Below, piece after piece: positions 53,597 to 63,000 of a stretch of 64,000 nucleotides of DNA (positions within the stretch are counted from its first letter, which is position 1; each line of letters begins with the position of its first letter). Both the position numbers and the translations under genes were made by a program. The notes under the pieces were generated by a model. That model had not been told where the DNA came from. It worked only from the letters and a program-made list of their open reading frames with translations, and ran no database searches. Where the stretch lies: assembly GCA_963545265.1 (NCBI GenBank), contig CAUUHY010000001.1, positions 62,001 to 126,000 on the forward strand. The letters are read 5' to 3'. The stretch comes from CAJPPJ01 sp963545265. GTDB taxonomy: Bacteria; Bacillota_I; Bacilli_A; RF39; UBA660.

Positions 53597-53617
53597 ATTT
53601 ATTAGAAACGAGGGATT

Positions 53618-54742
53618 ATGTTAACAGTAAGTCACTTTTTAATATTAAATGCTTTAATATATATAGAACAATTTGAATCAAAGAAATATACTAATAAACT
53701 TATAGATAAATCAGTATATGATTTTGCAATTAATTATGAATATTCTTCAAAATATCCATATTTTCCTGCTGAAATAAGTAAAGAAGAATTTATAAGTTTA
53801 GTAGAAAGTGTTAAGAAAGAAAAAAATGTTTTTGAAAATGTATATTTTTTAAATATCGAAAACAGTTTAAGTGGTAATAAAGAATGTACAGAAAATCTTG
53901 TTAATATGACACTTAAGTATAAAAATAATTTAATATTTGTTTTTAAAGGTACTAGTGGAACTTATGAATGGGTAGATAACGTTAGAGGAACTTATGTATC
54001 TGATACTAAAAGACAAATAAAAGCATTAAAATACTATGATAAAATGTATAAATTATATGCTGATTCTGTAGATAAAATATATATAACAGGACATTCTAAA
54101 GGTGGTAATAAAGCTCAATATATTGGTGTTTTAAGAGGTGAAGATTCAAAAATAAAACATGTTTATTCTTTTGATGGACAAGGATTTAATGATTTGTTTT
54201 TTGAAAAATATAAAGATTTAATTAAAAAAAATAAAAAGAAAATAACTAGCATTAGTAATGAAAATGATTTTGTAAATATAATTATGAAACTAGCAGTAGG
54301 TAATAAAATATATATAAAATCTAAAACTACTAAAGGAAAAGATAAAGATAAAGTAGCACAAATAACTCATCTTTTTGGGGGATGGCATTCTCCTTATTCT
54401 ATGCTTATCAAAAAAGATGATAGATTACATATAAACGAAGAAACAAAACAAAATGAAGTTATGGCTACAGTAAGTGATTTAATTAATTATTACTCTAAGA
54501 AGATGACAGTTGAAGAAAAAAGATATTTCTTTTATAAATTAGCAGAAACTAGAATGAGTGTTGAATATGATAATGATGAAGAATTTAAAAAAGAACCTAA
54601 AGATTTCTTTAAAAGATTTATTCAGATAAATAGAGATTATGAAAAGGATAGAAAAGATTTTACTTGGTTTAAGTTTTTTATTAAGGTAAGACCAGTTATA
54701 AAAGAAATGATAAAAATAATAGCATCTAAAACAGATGAGTAA
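53618..54742 (+). CDS. DUF2974/lipase-like alpha/beta hydrolase
   Basis: 374 residues. The nucleophile elbow is ITGHSKGGNKAQY (GHSKGG, Ser near residue 160). Before it, LIFVFKGTSGTYEWVDN gives the oxyanion strand. The triad could be completed by the Asp of SNENDFVN and the His of FGGWHSPYS. These are features of DUF2974 proteins. No signal peptide is seen, so it is probably cytoplasmic. The substrate is unknown. Confidence 0.82.
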   Translation: MLTVSHFLILNALIYIEQFESKKYTNKLIDKSVYDFAINYEYSSKYPYFPAEISKEEFISLVESVKKEKNVFENVYFLNIENSLSGNKECTENLVNMTLKYKNNLIFVFKGTSGTYEWVDNVRGTYVSDTKRQIKALKYYDKMYKLYADSVDKIYITGHSKGGNKAQYIGVLRGEDSKIKHVYSFDGQGFNDLFFEKYKDLIKKNKKKITSISNENDFVNIIMKLAVGNKIYIKSKTTKGKDKDKVAQITHLFGGWHSPYSMLIKKDDRLHINEETKQNEVMATVSDLINYYSKKMTVEEKRYFFYKLAETRMSVEYDNDEEFKKEPKDFFKRFIQINRDYEKDRKDFTWFKFFIKVRPVIKEMIKIIASKTDE

Positions 54743-54745
54743 GTA

Positions 54746-54754
54746 TGGTATAAT
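54746..54754 (+). promoter_or_regulatory. Extended -10 promoter that may give leaderless rimM mRNA
   Basis: TGGTATAAT ends at 54754, seven bases before the ATG of rimM at 54761. The predicted start of transcription is at or next to that A, and no SD lies between. Confidence 0.55.
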
Positions 54755-54760
54755 AAAGTT

Positions 54761-55243
54761 ATGAATGAATATTTATTTATAGGAAAAATAGTAGGAACTC
54801 ACGGTATTAAAGGTGAGGTTAAATTAAGAGTTGAATATGCTGGTATTAAAGAACTTCTTAAAGTTAATACTAATTTATATTTAAGTTCTAAGTATTTAAA
54901 AAAGAAAATAATAAAGATTAGATATCATAAAAGAAATTATCTAGTTCTTTTTGATGAAGTTGATAATATTAATCAAGTTTTAACTTTAGTAGGAAGTAAT
55001 GTTTATTTAAAAAAAGATGAAATAAAAGATGTTTTTCATACAAAAGATACATTACTTGGTTTAAAAGTATTATATAAGAGTAAATTGCTTGGACATGTTA
55101 CCAATTTATTAGTTACCGGAGAAGAAAATCAGTTGTTAGAAATAGATAGTAAGATACTTATACCTTTTCAAAAGATATTTGTTAAGAAGATTGATTATGA
55201 AGAACAAGAAATACTTTTAGATATGATAGAAGGACTTATATGA
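54761..55243 (+). CDS. rimM: Ribosome maturation factor RimM
   Basis: 160 residues, normal length. YLFIGKIVGTHGIKGEVKLR is the signature of the N-terminal domain; the C-terminal PRC-barrel has LLGLKVLYKSKLLGHVTNLL and QLLEIDSKILIPF. It helps assemble the head of the 30S subunit. Its TGA overlaps the ATG of trmD (ATGA), which also proves that UGA is a stop. Confidence 0.95.
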   Translation: MNEYLFIGKIVGTHGIKGEVKLRVEYAGIKELLKVNTNLYLSSKYLKKKIIKIRYHKRNYLVLFDEVDNINQVLTLVGSNVYLKKDEIKDVFHTKDTLLGLKVLYKSKLLGHVTNLLVTGEENQLLEIDSKILIPFQKIFVKKIDYEEQEILLDMIEGLI

Positions 55244-55911
55244 GAATAGATATACTAACGTTATTTAAAGAACAGTTTAATGGATTTTTAGAAACTTCAA
55301 TTATCAAAAGAGCAATCGATAGAAAACAAGTAGAGATTAATTTAGTAGATATTAGAGACTTTGTTCAAAATAAACATAGACAAGTAGATGATACAGTTTA
55401 TGGTGGTGGATCTGGTATGGTTATTATGGTAGAACCAGTTGTACTTGCTATTGAATCTGTTAAAACAAAAGATTCTAAAATTATACTTTTGACACCATCA
55501 GGAGATGTATATAATCAAGATAAAGCTATATCTTTATCAAAAGAGAAACATTTAATAATAATATGTGGACACTATGAAGGAATAGATGAAAGAATTAAAC
55601 ACTTTATAGATATGGAAATAAGTATAGGAGATTTTGTGTTAACTGGAGGAGAAATACCTAGTATGGTGTTAGTTGATTCTATAACGAGGTTACTTGACGG
55701 TGTTATAACTAAAGAAAGTTTAGAATCAGAAAGTTTTAATGACAATTTACTTGATTACGCAGTATATACAAAACCTAGAAATTTTAGAGGATATGAAGTG
55801 CCAGAAGTACTAGTAAGTGGGAATCATGAACTTATTAGAAAATATAGAGAAGAAGAAAGAATAAGAAGGACTAATGAGAGAAGAAAGGATTTAATAGATA
55901 ATGTTAAGTAA
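55240..55911 (+). CDS. trmD: tRNA (guanine37-N1) methyltransferase TrmD
   Basis: 223 residues. MRIDILTLFKEQFNGFLETS, DDTVYGGGSGMVI, IICGHYEGIDERI and EISIGDFVLTGGEIPSMVL are the SPOUT-fold signatures, including the trefoil knot that binds S-adenosylmethionine. It methylates G37 of tRNAs to prevent frameshifting. It is coupled to rimM by a four-base overlap and to the next gene by an 11-base overlap. Confidence 0.97.
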   Translation: MRIDILTLFKEQFNGFLETSIIKRAIDRKQVEINLVDIRDFVQNKHRQVDDTVYGGGSGMVIMVEPVVLAIESVKTKDSKIILLTPSGDVYNQDKAISLSKEKHLIIICGHYEGIDERIKHFIDMEISIGDFVLTGGEIPSMVLVDSITRLLDGVITKESLESESFNDNLLDYAVYTKPRNFRGYEVPEVLVSGNHELIRKYREEERIRRTNERRKDLIDNVK

Positions 55912-56404
55912 AAAAGAATCAAAGAAATTTGTTAAATCTAATAGAAATTTATCTGATTTAGATGGAACAATCATTAGTATGAAAAAATATGGTATAACTA
56001 AACTTAATCTAATAGATAAGAAGTTGATATCTTCAGTTGTAAAAAATGTTGCAAATAAGAAATTTTTAAAAATATTTAAAGATGTAGTAGAAGAAAATAT
56101 CGATATTAATCAAACTATTAAAATTTTAGAAGAAGTTAAAAAATTAGAACAAGATTTGATAGATAAAAAAGATTATATTGATGTAGAAGAATTTATTAAA
56201 TTTAGAGATCAATTGAAGAAGATAAAAGAGTTGTTATCAAAAAAATATAATTATGAAAAAACAGAAAAAGATAAGAATGAAAAGAAGAAAAAAGAACTAG
56301 AAGAAATATTATATTTTTTAAGACAAGAAAAAGAAAAAGAAGAACTTGAAGAAGAACTTGAAGAAGAAAAAGAATTAGAAGAAACTAAAGGAAAAAATAG
56401 ATAA
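55901..56404 (+). CDS. Acidic coiled-coil protein, unknown
   Basis: 167 residues, not recognised. It starts LSKKESKKFVKSNRNLSDLD. The second half is a highly charged coiled coil with runs of Glu and Lys. The position where rplS often follows trmD is taken by this gene. It overlaps trmD at its start and the acyl-CoA ligase at its end, so it is clearly translated. Confidence 0.6.
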   Translation: MLSKKESKKFVKSNRNLSDLDGTIISMKKYGITKLNLIDKKLISSVVKNVANKKFLKIFKDVVEENIDINQTIKILEEVKKLEQDLIDKKDYIDVEEFIKFRDQLKKIKELLSKKYNYEKTEKDKNEKKKKELEEILYFLRQEKEKEELEEELEEEKELEETKGKNR

Positions 56405-58098
56405 TGAAAAGGGATAAAACTATTTGGGATAAGTACTATACTAAAGAGGAAAAAAATTATAAATTTCCAGATATTAGTATGTATGATTTATTAAAGAAAA
56501 ATAATTATAATAGAGAAAAGAAAATTGCTATTAATTATTTTGATAATAAAATGACATTCGCAACTTTTTTTAACGAAATAGAAAAAGTAGCTAAAGCATT
56601 TTCTTCAATTGGTGTTTTAGAAGGGGATGTTATAACACTTATAATGCCTAATACTCCAGAATGTGTTATAGCAGTTTTAGCATTAAATAAAATAGGTGCT
56701 ATTGCAAACATGGTTCACCCTTTAAGTGCAGAAGAAGAAATAAAATTTTTTATAAATGATACTAATTCAAAAGTAGTTCTTACCATAGATATTTGTGCTG
56801 AAAAGATTATGAATATAATTGAACAAACAGAAGTTTATAAAGTTATTATTACATCAGCATCGGACTCTATGCCATTTTTACTTGGACTTGGATATGAAAT
56901 ATTAGAAGGATGGAAAATACCTAGACCTAAGTCTGATGGATTTTACATGAGTTATAAAGAATTTATAAGAAATGGCTTTAATACTGTTCAACAAGAAATT
57001 AAGAAATACGGAAAAGATCAAAGAGCAGTTATAATGCATTCTGGAGGTACTACTGGAACTCCTAAGTCTATAGTTTTAACTAACGGTAATTTTACATCTT
57101 TAGCACTTCAAATCGGTATGAAGTTTAGATTTGAATCTGAAGTAGTACTTGGAATACTTCCAACATTTCATGCATTTGGACTAGGAGTTACAATATATGG
57201 ACCTCTTGCTATGGGATTTGAAGTAGTATTAATACCTAAGTTTAATATAAAAGAGTTTCCTAAGATGTTAAGTAAGTATAAACCTACGATTATTCCTGGA
57301 GTTCCAACTCTTTTTGAAGCTATGTTAAAAGCTAAGAAGATGAATAAAAATAATATATCACAAATAAAATTTTTAATTAGTGGAGGAGATGATTTATCAG
57401 ATTCTCTTGCAGATGATATAGTTAGTTTCTTAAGAAAAAATGGAAGTTTTGGTAAGTTAGAAAAAGGTTATGGTTTAACAGAATCTTGTGCAGCAGTAAT
57501 AGCAACACTTGATGTTGAAGATAAGCATTCTAATATAGGTATTCCTTTTCCAGGAAACGATGTTTGTTTTGTAAAACCTAATACTATAGAAGAAGTAGAA
57601 ATTGGTGAAGAAGGTGAAATTTGTATATCTGGACCTACTATTATGGAAGGATATTTAAATAATGAAGAAGAAAATAAAACTACACTTCAACTTCATGATG
57701 ATGGAAAAATCTGGCTTCACACAGGAGATTTAGGTAAAGTTGATGAAAATGGAATAATATATTATATTCAAAGATTAAAAAGAATGATTATATCTTCAGG
57801 TTTTAATGTATATCCAGCTCAAATAGAAAAAGTTTTAAAAAGTGATCCTAGAGTTGATGGTTGTGTAGTTATAGGACAACCTCATCCATATAAAGTAGAA
57901 GTACCAGTTGCATATATTGTTTTAAAACCAGATGTTAAAAAAGATTCTAAATTAAAAAAAGATTTAAAATCATTATGTATAAAGAATTTAGCAAGACATT
58001 CTATACCTTCTAAATTTGAATTTAAAGATGAACTTCCAAAGACTTTGATGGGAAAAATTGATTATAAATCATTACAAAAGAAAAAAGGTAAAAAATGA
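56404..58098 (+). CDS. AMP-forming acyl-CoA ligase family protein
   Basis: 564 residues. The adenylation P-loop is IMHSGGTTGTPKSIVLTNGN, A5 is EKGYGLTESCAAV, A7 is LHTGDLGKVDENG, A8 is RLKRMIISSGFNVYPAQIE, and the late Lys is in PKTLMGKIDYK. This suits a long-chain fatty acyl-CoA synthetase or a related ligase. The insert near LGLGYEILEGWKIPRPK is unusual. The acyl substrate cannot be told. It overlaps the genes on both sides. Confidence 0.9.
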   Translation: MKRDKTIWDKYYTKEEKNYKFPDISMYDLLKKNNYNREKKIAINYFDNKMTFATFFNEIEKVAKAFSSIGVLEGDVITLIMPNTPECVIAVLALNKIGAIANMVHPLSAEEEIKFFINDTNSKVVLTIDICAEKIMNIIEQTEVYKVIITSASDSMPFLLGLGYEILEGWKIPRPKSDGFYMSYKEFIRNGFNTVQQEIKKYGKDQRAVIMHSGGTTGTPKSIVLTNGNFTSLALQIGMKFRFESEVVLGILPTFHAFGLGVTIYGPLAMGFEVVLIPKFNIKEFPKMLSKYKPTIIPGVPTLFEAMLKAKKMNKNNISQIKFLISGGDDLSDSLADDIVSFLRKNGSFGKLEKGYGLTESCAAVIATLDVEDKHSNIGIPFPGNDVCFVKPNTIEEVEIGEEGEICISGPTIMEGYLNNEEENKTTLQLHDDGKIWLHTGDLGKVDENGIIYYIQRLKRMIISSGFNVYPAQIEKVLKSDPRVDGCVVIGQPHPYKVEVPVAYIVLKPDVKKDSKLKKDLKSLCIKNLARHSIPSKFEFKDELPKTLMGKIDYKSLQKKKGKK

Positions 58099-58685
58099 AA
58101 GAAATTTATTTATTTAATAAAGATTTAGAATATAAAAAGTTTAATGAAAGAATAATACCTACTAAGTATGAAATAGTAGGTATTAGAGTACCTATATTAA
58201 AAAAGTATATAAAATCTATAAAAAAATATATAAGAACAGATAGAAAATATTATGAAGATTTTTTAATAGAAATTTATAGTCTTAATTATACAGAAGATAT
58301 CAAAAAAACAGAAATTTTAGAAGAATTATTAGAATATTTTGATAACTGGGCTTTAGTAGATTTCACTATTTCTAATTTAAAATTTAAAAATCTAGATATA
58401 TTAAAAAGATTTTTAGATAAAATTAAAAATAGTAAAAAAGAATTTATAATTCGTTACTATATAGGTAATTTAATGAAATATTATTTAGATACTTCTTTTG
58501 ATATAGTTAAAACTTATGAAAATACTAAATTTTATTATGTAGATATGATGGTAGCGTGGTATTATCAAAATTATTATTTTAAAGTAGATAAAGAAAAGAT
58601 AAATAAGCATTTAGAAGAAATAAATAGTAATATAAAAAAATATACTATTAGAAAAATAAAAGATTCAATAAGGGAGAAAAAATAG
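58095..58685 (+). CDS. DNA alkylation repair protein, AlkD-like
   Basis: 196 residues, a short member of the ALK (HEAT-like) family. YEIVGIRVPILKKYIKSIK, EILEELLEYFDNWALVDFTI and YVDMMVAWYYQNYYF match the helical repeats; the Asp-Asn-Trp segment is the DNA contact and glycosylase region of AlkD. It would remove alkylated bases. It is coupled by ATGA to the ligase gene. Confidence 0.85.
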   Translation: MKEIYLFNKDLEYKKFNERIIPTKYEIVGIRVPILKKYIKSIKKYIRTDRKYYEDFLIEIYSLNYTEDIKKTEILEELLEYFDNWALVDFTISNLKFKNLDILKRFLDKIKNSKKEFIIRYYIGNLMKYYLDTSFDIVKTYENTKFYYVDMMVAWYYQNYYFKVDKEKINKHLEEINSNIKKYTIRKIKDSIREKK

Positions 58686-59666
58686 ATGAGAGTAACTGTA
58701 CTTGGAGCTGGAGCTTTTGGTTTAGCACTTGCTAGTATATTTAAAGAAAACAATAATGATGTTACAGTTTGGTCGAGATTTGAAGAAGAAGTAACATCTT
58801 TAAGAGAAAAAAGTACTAATGAGAAAATAAAAAATGTAAAATTACCAAATGGTATAAACTATAGTACTAATTTGGAAGAAGCAGTTCAAAAATCAGAACT
58901 TTTAGTAATTGCAATACCTGCCCAGTTTGTTGATAATTTAGTTAAACAAGTAAAACCATTAGTTAAAAAACAATATATATTAATTGCTAGTAAAGGTATA
59001 GAAAATGATACTTTTTCATTCTTAGAAGAGGTTGTTAGAAGAGGGATAAATACTAGAAAAATAGCAATCATTTCAGGTCCTACTTTTGCAATAGATGTAA
59101 TAAAAAGTTATCCTGTAGGTTTTACTTTAGCATCTAGATCTTGGACAACAAGAGAAGTAATAAAAAAGACTTTAGTAAATTCTCACGTAAAAGTAAGACC
59201 TAGTAGAGATGTAGTTGGTGTAGAAGTGTGTGGTGCTATAAAAAACGTTATTTCAATAGCAGCAGGTATGATAGAGGGAATGAATTATCCAGAAAGTACA
59301 AAAGCTATGTTTATTACAGAAAGTTTGCATGATTTAAAAAATTTAATTAAAGCTTTAGGTGGAAATAAGAAAACTATTTTAACTTTTGCAGGATTTGGAG
59401 ATTTACTTATGACTGCGACTAGTACTAAGAGTAGAAATTTTACATTTGGAAAAATGTTTGGTGAAAAGAAATCTAAAGAAGAAATAGATAAATATAGAAA
59501 AGAAACTACTATAGAAGGATTATATACACTTGAATCTATTTATAAATTAATAAAGAAGAAAAAAGTTTATATGCCAATAATAGATCTTATTAAAAATATA
59601 GTAGATGGTAAAGAAGAAGCAAAAGCTTTAATTGATTTACTTACAAGTGATAGAGTATTTAAATAA
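58686..59666 (+). CDS. gpsA: Glycerol-3-phosphate dehydrogenase [NAD(P)+]
   Basis: 326 residues. The Rossmann start is VTVLGAGAFGLALASIF, then LLVIAIPAQFVDNLV, LIASKGIENDTFSFLEEV, SGPTFAIDV, VCGAIKNVISIAAGMIEGM and LTFAGFGDLLMTATSTKSRNF. It makes sn-glycerol 3-phosphate for phospholipids from dihydroxyacetone phosphate. It starts directly after the AlkD stop and is the last gene of this run. Confidence 0.96.
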   Translation: MRVTVLGAGAFGLALASIFKENNNDVTVWSRFEEEVTSLREKSTNEKIKNVKLPNGINYSTNLEEAVQKSELLVIAIPAQFVDNLVKQVKPLVKKQYILIASKGIENDTFSFLEEVVRRGINTRKIAIISGPTFAIDVIKSYPVGFTLASRSWTTREVIKKTLVNSHVKVRPSRDVVGVEVCGAIKNVISIAAGMIEGMNYPESTKAMFITESLHDLKNLIKALGGNKKTILTFAGFGDLLMTATSTKSRNFTFGKMFGEKKSKEEIDKYRKETTIEGLYTLESIYKLIKKKKVYMPIIDLIKNIVDGKEEAKALIDLLTSDRVFK

Positions 59667-59718
59667 ACATCAATTTAATTATTAATATTTTTTAGAAAAA
59701 ATAATCAAAAATTTTAAT

Positions 59719-59741
59719 AACTATATGAAAGGAATATAGTT
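59719..59741 (+). promoter_or_regulatory. SD in a hairpin loop before comEA
   Basis: AACTATAT and ATATAGTT form a perfect 8-bp stem, and the loop GAAAGGA is the SD. The stem abuts the ATG at 59742. It may modulate initiation, for example by temperature or a trans-acting RNA. Confidence 0.5.
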
Positions 59742-60404
59742 ATGAGTATAAAAGATTATTTTTTTTATCATAAAAAGAAATTCGTTACAGTAATTTTATT
59801 TGTTGTTATTTTAGTAGGAGGTTTTTTCTTATATAAAGTTTATGCTAAAGAGTTAAATTACAGTAAAGAAGTAGAAAAAAGAAGTGAAAAAGAAGAAATA
59901 AAATCTAAAAAAGAAGAAAAGGAAGAAAAAAATGATAAAAATATAGAAGAATATGTTGTAGATATAAAAGGCGAAGTAGTTAATCCTGGTATTTATAAAG
60001 CAAGTAAAACTGATAGAGTTATAGATATTATAAGAAAAGCTGGAGGTTTAACTAGAAATGCAGATACTTATTATTTGAATTTGAGTCAAAAGATAGTAGA
60101 TCAAATGCTTATAAGAGTAAACTCTAAGTATGAAGTTAATTTGAATAGAGAGCTTGAATTAAAGGAAAAAGAGAAAAAATTAGAAGTAAAAAGTAAAAAA
60201 GAAGAAAAAGAAATAAAACAAGTATCTATTAATACAGCAAGTAAAGATGAGCTGAAAAACATTCCATATATAACAGAACAAATTGCTAATCTAATTATAG
60301 AAAGAAGAAATAAAAATCCTTTTAGAAATCTAGAAGAATTACTAGAGATAAAAGGAATTAAGGAAAATACTCTTGCTAAAATTAAGGAAATTATTACTTT
60401 GTGA
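59742..60404 (+). CDS. comEA: ComEA-like competence DNA receptor
   Basis: 220 residues. One N-terminal TM (about residues 15-31), a charged linker, a SLBB domain (YVVDIKGEVVNPGIYKASKT) and two helix-hairpin-helix units at the end (VSINTASKDELKNIPYI; FRNLEELLEIKGIKE). This is the standard ComEA layout: it binds double-stranded DNA outside the cell and passes it to ComEC. The downstream comEC is frameshifted, so the pathway may be inactive. Confidence 0.93.
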   Translation: MSIKDYFFYHKKKFVTVILFVVILVGGFFLYKVYAKELNYSKEVEKRSEKEEIKSKKEEKEEKNDKNIEEYVVDIKGEVVNPGIYKASKTDRVIDIIRKAGGLTRNADTYYLNLSQKIVDQMLIRVNSKYEVNLNRELELKEKEKKLEVKSKKEEKEIKQVSINTASKDELKNIPYITEQIANLIIERRNKNPFRNLEELLEIKGIKENTLAKIKEIITL

Positions 60405-62393
60405 TTATCTTTATATAACTATATTTATATTAGTTTTAATACTTAGTTTTTTAAGAATAAAATATGTGAAAGAAAATATTGGCATAAGTAATAAAAATAT
60501 ATTTGTTATAGAAGAATATCATATTGATGACTTATCACTTAAACTTATTTTATCAAATAAGATAAAAATAAAAGCTACATATTATTTTAAAGATGAGAAA
60601 GAAAAATCAATTTTTCTAAAATATTATGACTTAAAAGATAAAATAAAAATAAATTATGAAGTAGTAGATATAAAGAAAAAGAATAATAAAGAATTATTTA
60701 ATTATTATAACTATTTAAAAAATAAAAATATTAATATAAGTATTTTAATTAATAAGATATCTTTGATTCAAAAAAGTAGAAATCCTTTATATATTCTAAA
60801 AAATAAAATATATAGATATATTAATGATAAAAAAACTTCTAAATATATGAAAGCTTTTATACTTGGTGATAATAAAATAGATAAAGAATATAAAATATAT
60901 ATCAAAAACTAGGAATAAATCATTTATTTGCAATTAGTGGTATGCATATTAGTATCTTAAGTATGATATTTTTAAAAATATTTGAACTTTTAAAAATAGA
61001 AGAAGAAAAAAGATATATTTTAGTATCTATAATATTAGTATTTTATATGTTTTTAACTTCATTTTTAGCATCGATTACAAGATCAGGTGTATTCTTTATA
61101 TTGCTTGCAATAAATAAAATATATTATTTTTATATAAAACCAATAAATATATTATTGTTAACCATAAGTTTAGTTCTTGTTATTAATCCATATTTTTTAT
61201 TAGATATAGGTTTTATTTATTCATCTTTAATATCTTTTTTTCTTATTGTTTATTCTGATTATTTAGGAAATTTATCTTATTTTAAGTCTTTACTATTAGT
61301 TTCTATCATATCTTTAATAGTATCTTTTCCTATAACTATTTATCTTAATTTTGAAATAAACATTTTGTCTTTTATATTTAATCTTTTTTATGTTCCATTT
61401 GTTTCTATAGCTTTTTTCCCTTTGCTTCTTTTAAATTTGATTTTACCACTTGATTCTTTGATAAGTTTTTTGATATTTATAATGGAATATTTAGCAAAAG
61501 TGTTTATTAAATTTTCTATATTGTTAACATTTAAAAAAAGTTTGTTTTTTTTGATTTTTTATTATTTGATTATAATAATCTTTAGTTTTACTAAATTAAA
61601 AAAGTTAGCGATTTCTTTATTTATATCATTAGTATTATTTCATAGTAATATAAATTATTTATATCATCATAGTAATTTATATATGATAGATATAGGACAA
61701 GGAGATAGTTTTTTATTATATGATAATTATGAAGCTATATTAATTGATACAGGAGGTATTTTTAAAAGTAAAATTAATCAAGCAGAAGATATTTTAATAC
61801 CTCTTTTTAAATCTCTTGGTATAAAGAAAATTAATAAGATTATAATTACACATGGAGATTTTGATCATTTAGGTAATAGTTATAGTTTAGTAGATAAATT
61901 TAAAGTTGATAAAGTTTATTTTAATCATAATTCTTATAATAAAAATGAATTAAGATTAATAAAAAAACTTAAGTATAAGAATATAAAGTATGAAAAAATG
62001 TATACAATTAAAACTAAAAATTTTTATCTAAAAAACCTAAATTATATGAATACAGAGGATGAAAATGATGCATCTTTAGTTATTAATATTTTATATAAAA
62101 ATAAAACTATGTTATTTATGGGAGATGCAAGTAGCAAAACAGAAAAATATTTGTTAAATAATTATAATTTAAAAAATATTGATATATTAAAAGTTGGACA
62201 TCATGGTTCAATAACTTCATCAAGTGAAGAGTTTTTAAAGAAAATAAAACCTAAAATAGCTTTAATATCATGTGCTTTAATTAATAAATTTAAACACCCG
62301 TCTAGCGAAGTAATTAAAAGACTAAAAAAATATAATGTTAAGCTTTATCAAACTAGATATGATGGAGGAGTTAATATAAATTTAGATAGTTAA
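60373..62393 (+). pseudogene. comEC: ComEC DNA-uptake channel, frameshifted
   Basis: The first frame (60373-60912) has TM segments and the OB-like domain, then stops at TAG 60910 after KEYKIYIKN. The next frame continues LGINHLFAISGMHI, the classic ComEC signature, with about eight TMs and a C-terminal metallo-beta-lactamase-like domain (MIDIGQGDSFLLY, ITHGDFDHLGN, KVGHHGS) to 62393. The frame changes at (AT)4 (60895-60902); removing one AT gives KIYQKLGINHLF. It could be a true mutation, phase variation or a sequencing error. The start is uncertain: the first in-frame codon is a TTG inside comEA. Confidence 0.85.
61849..62097 (+). repeat. First copy of a duplicated comEC segment
   Basis: These 249 bases are identical to 63752-64000, at an offset of 1903. 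The copy starts within the ITHGDFDH codons of the nuclease-like domain. The match runs to the window edge, so its full length is unknown. Confidence 0.95.
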
Positions 62394-62975
62394 AAAATTA
62401 AAGAAGATAATAAATTTCAATACTATATTAAAATAACTGAATTAAATAATTTATCAGTTAGGCAGTTAAGAGAAAGAATAAAATCTAATGAATATGAAAG
62501 ACTACCATGGTCTGTCAAAAATAAAATAATGAATAAAGATGAATCTAATTTAGTAGATTTTGTAAAGAATCCAATTTTGATTAAAAATAGTAATAAGTTT
62601 GATATATTTTCTGAAAAAGTATTACAAAAGTTAATTTTAGAAGATATTGAAAGTTTTTTAGATGAATTAGGTACAGGTTTCACTTTTATAAAAAGTTAAT
62701 ATCCAATTAAAATGGGTAATACATATAACTATATAGATTTACTTTTATATAATATCAAGTATAAGTGCTATGTAGTCGTAGAACTAAAAGTAACTGAACT
62801 TAAGAAAGAACATACTGGACAAATTATGACTTATATGAATTATATTGATAAGAATGTTAAAACAATAGAAGAAAATGATACAGTAGGTATTATCATTTGC
62901 AAGCAAGATAATGAGTATGTAATTAAATACTGTTCTGATGAGAGAGTAATTGCTAGAGAATATGAATTAGTGTGA
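62394..62975 (+). pseudogene. YhcG-type (DUF1016) PD-(D/E)xK nuclease, decayed
   Basis: The frame reads ITELNNLSVRQLRERIKSNE, YERLPWSVKNKI, DFVKNPILI, then a TAA at 62697-62699 interrupts. It continues YPIKMGNTYNYIDLLLYN and CYVVVELKVTELKKEHTGQI, ending at 62975. The second half holds the nuclease core (DLLxYN then ELK). The N-terminal DUF1016 winged-helix part is missing and the fragment abuts comEC. These nucleases occur with type I R-M systems and in defence islands. Confidence 0.8.
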
Positions 62976-62981
62976 TATAAT
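62973..62981 (+). promoter_or_regulatory. Extended -10 for the 231-residue gene
   Basis: TGATATAAT overlaps the stop of the YhcG relic and lies 20 bases before the GTG start at 63001. Confidence 0.55.
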
Positions 62982-63000
62982 AATTGTAGGAAGTGATATT

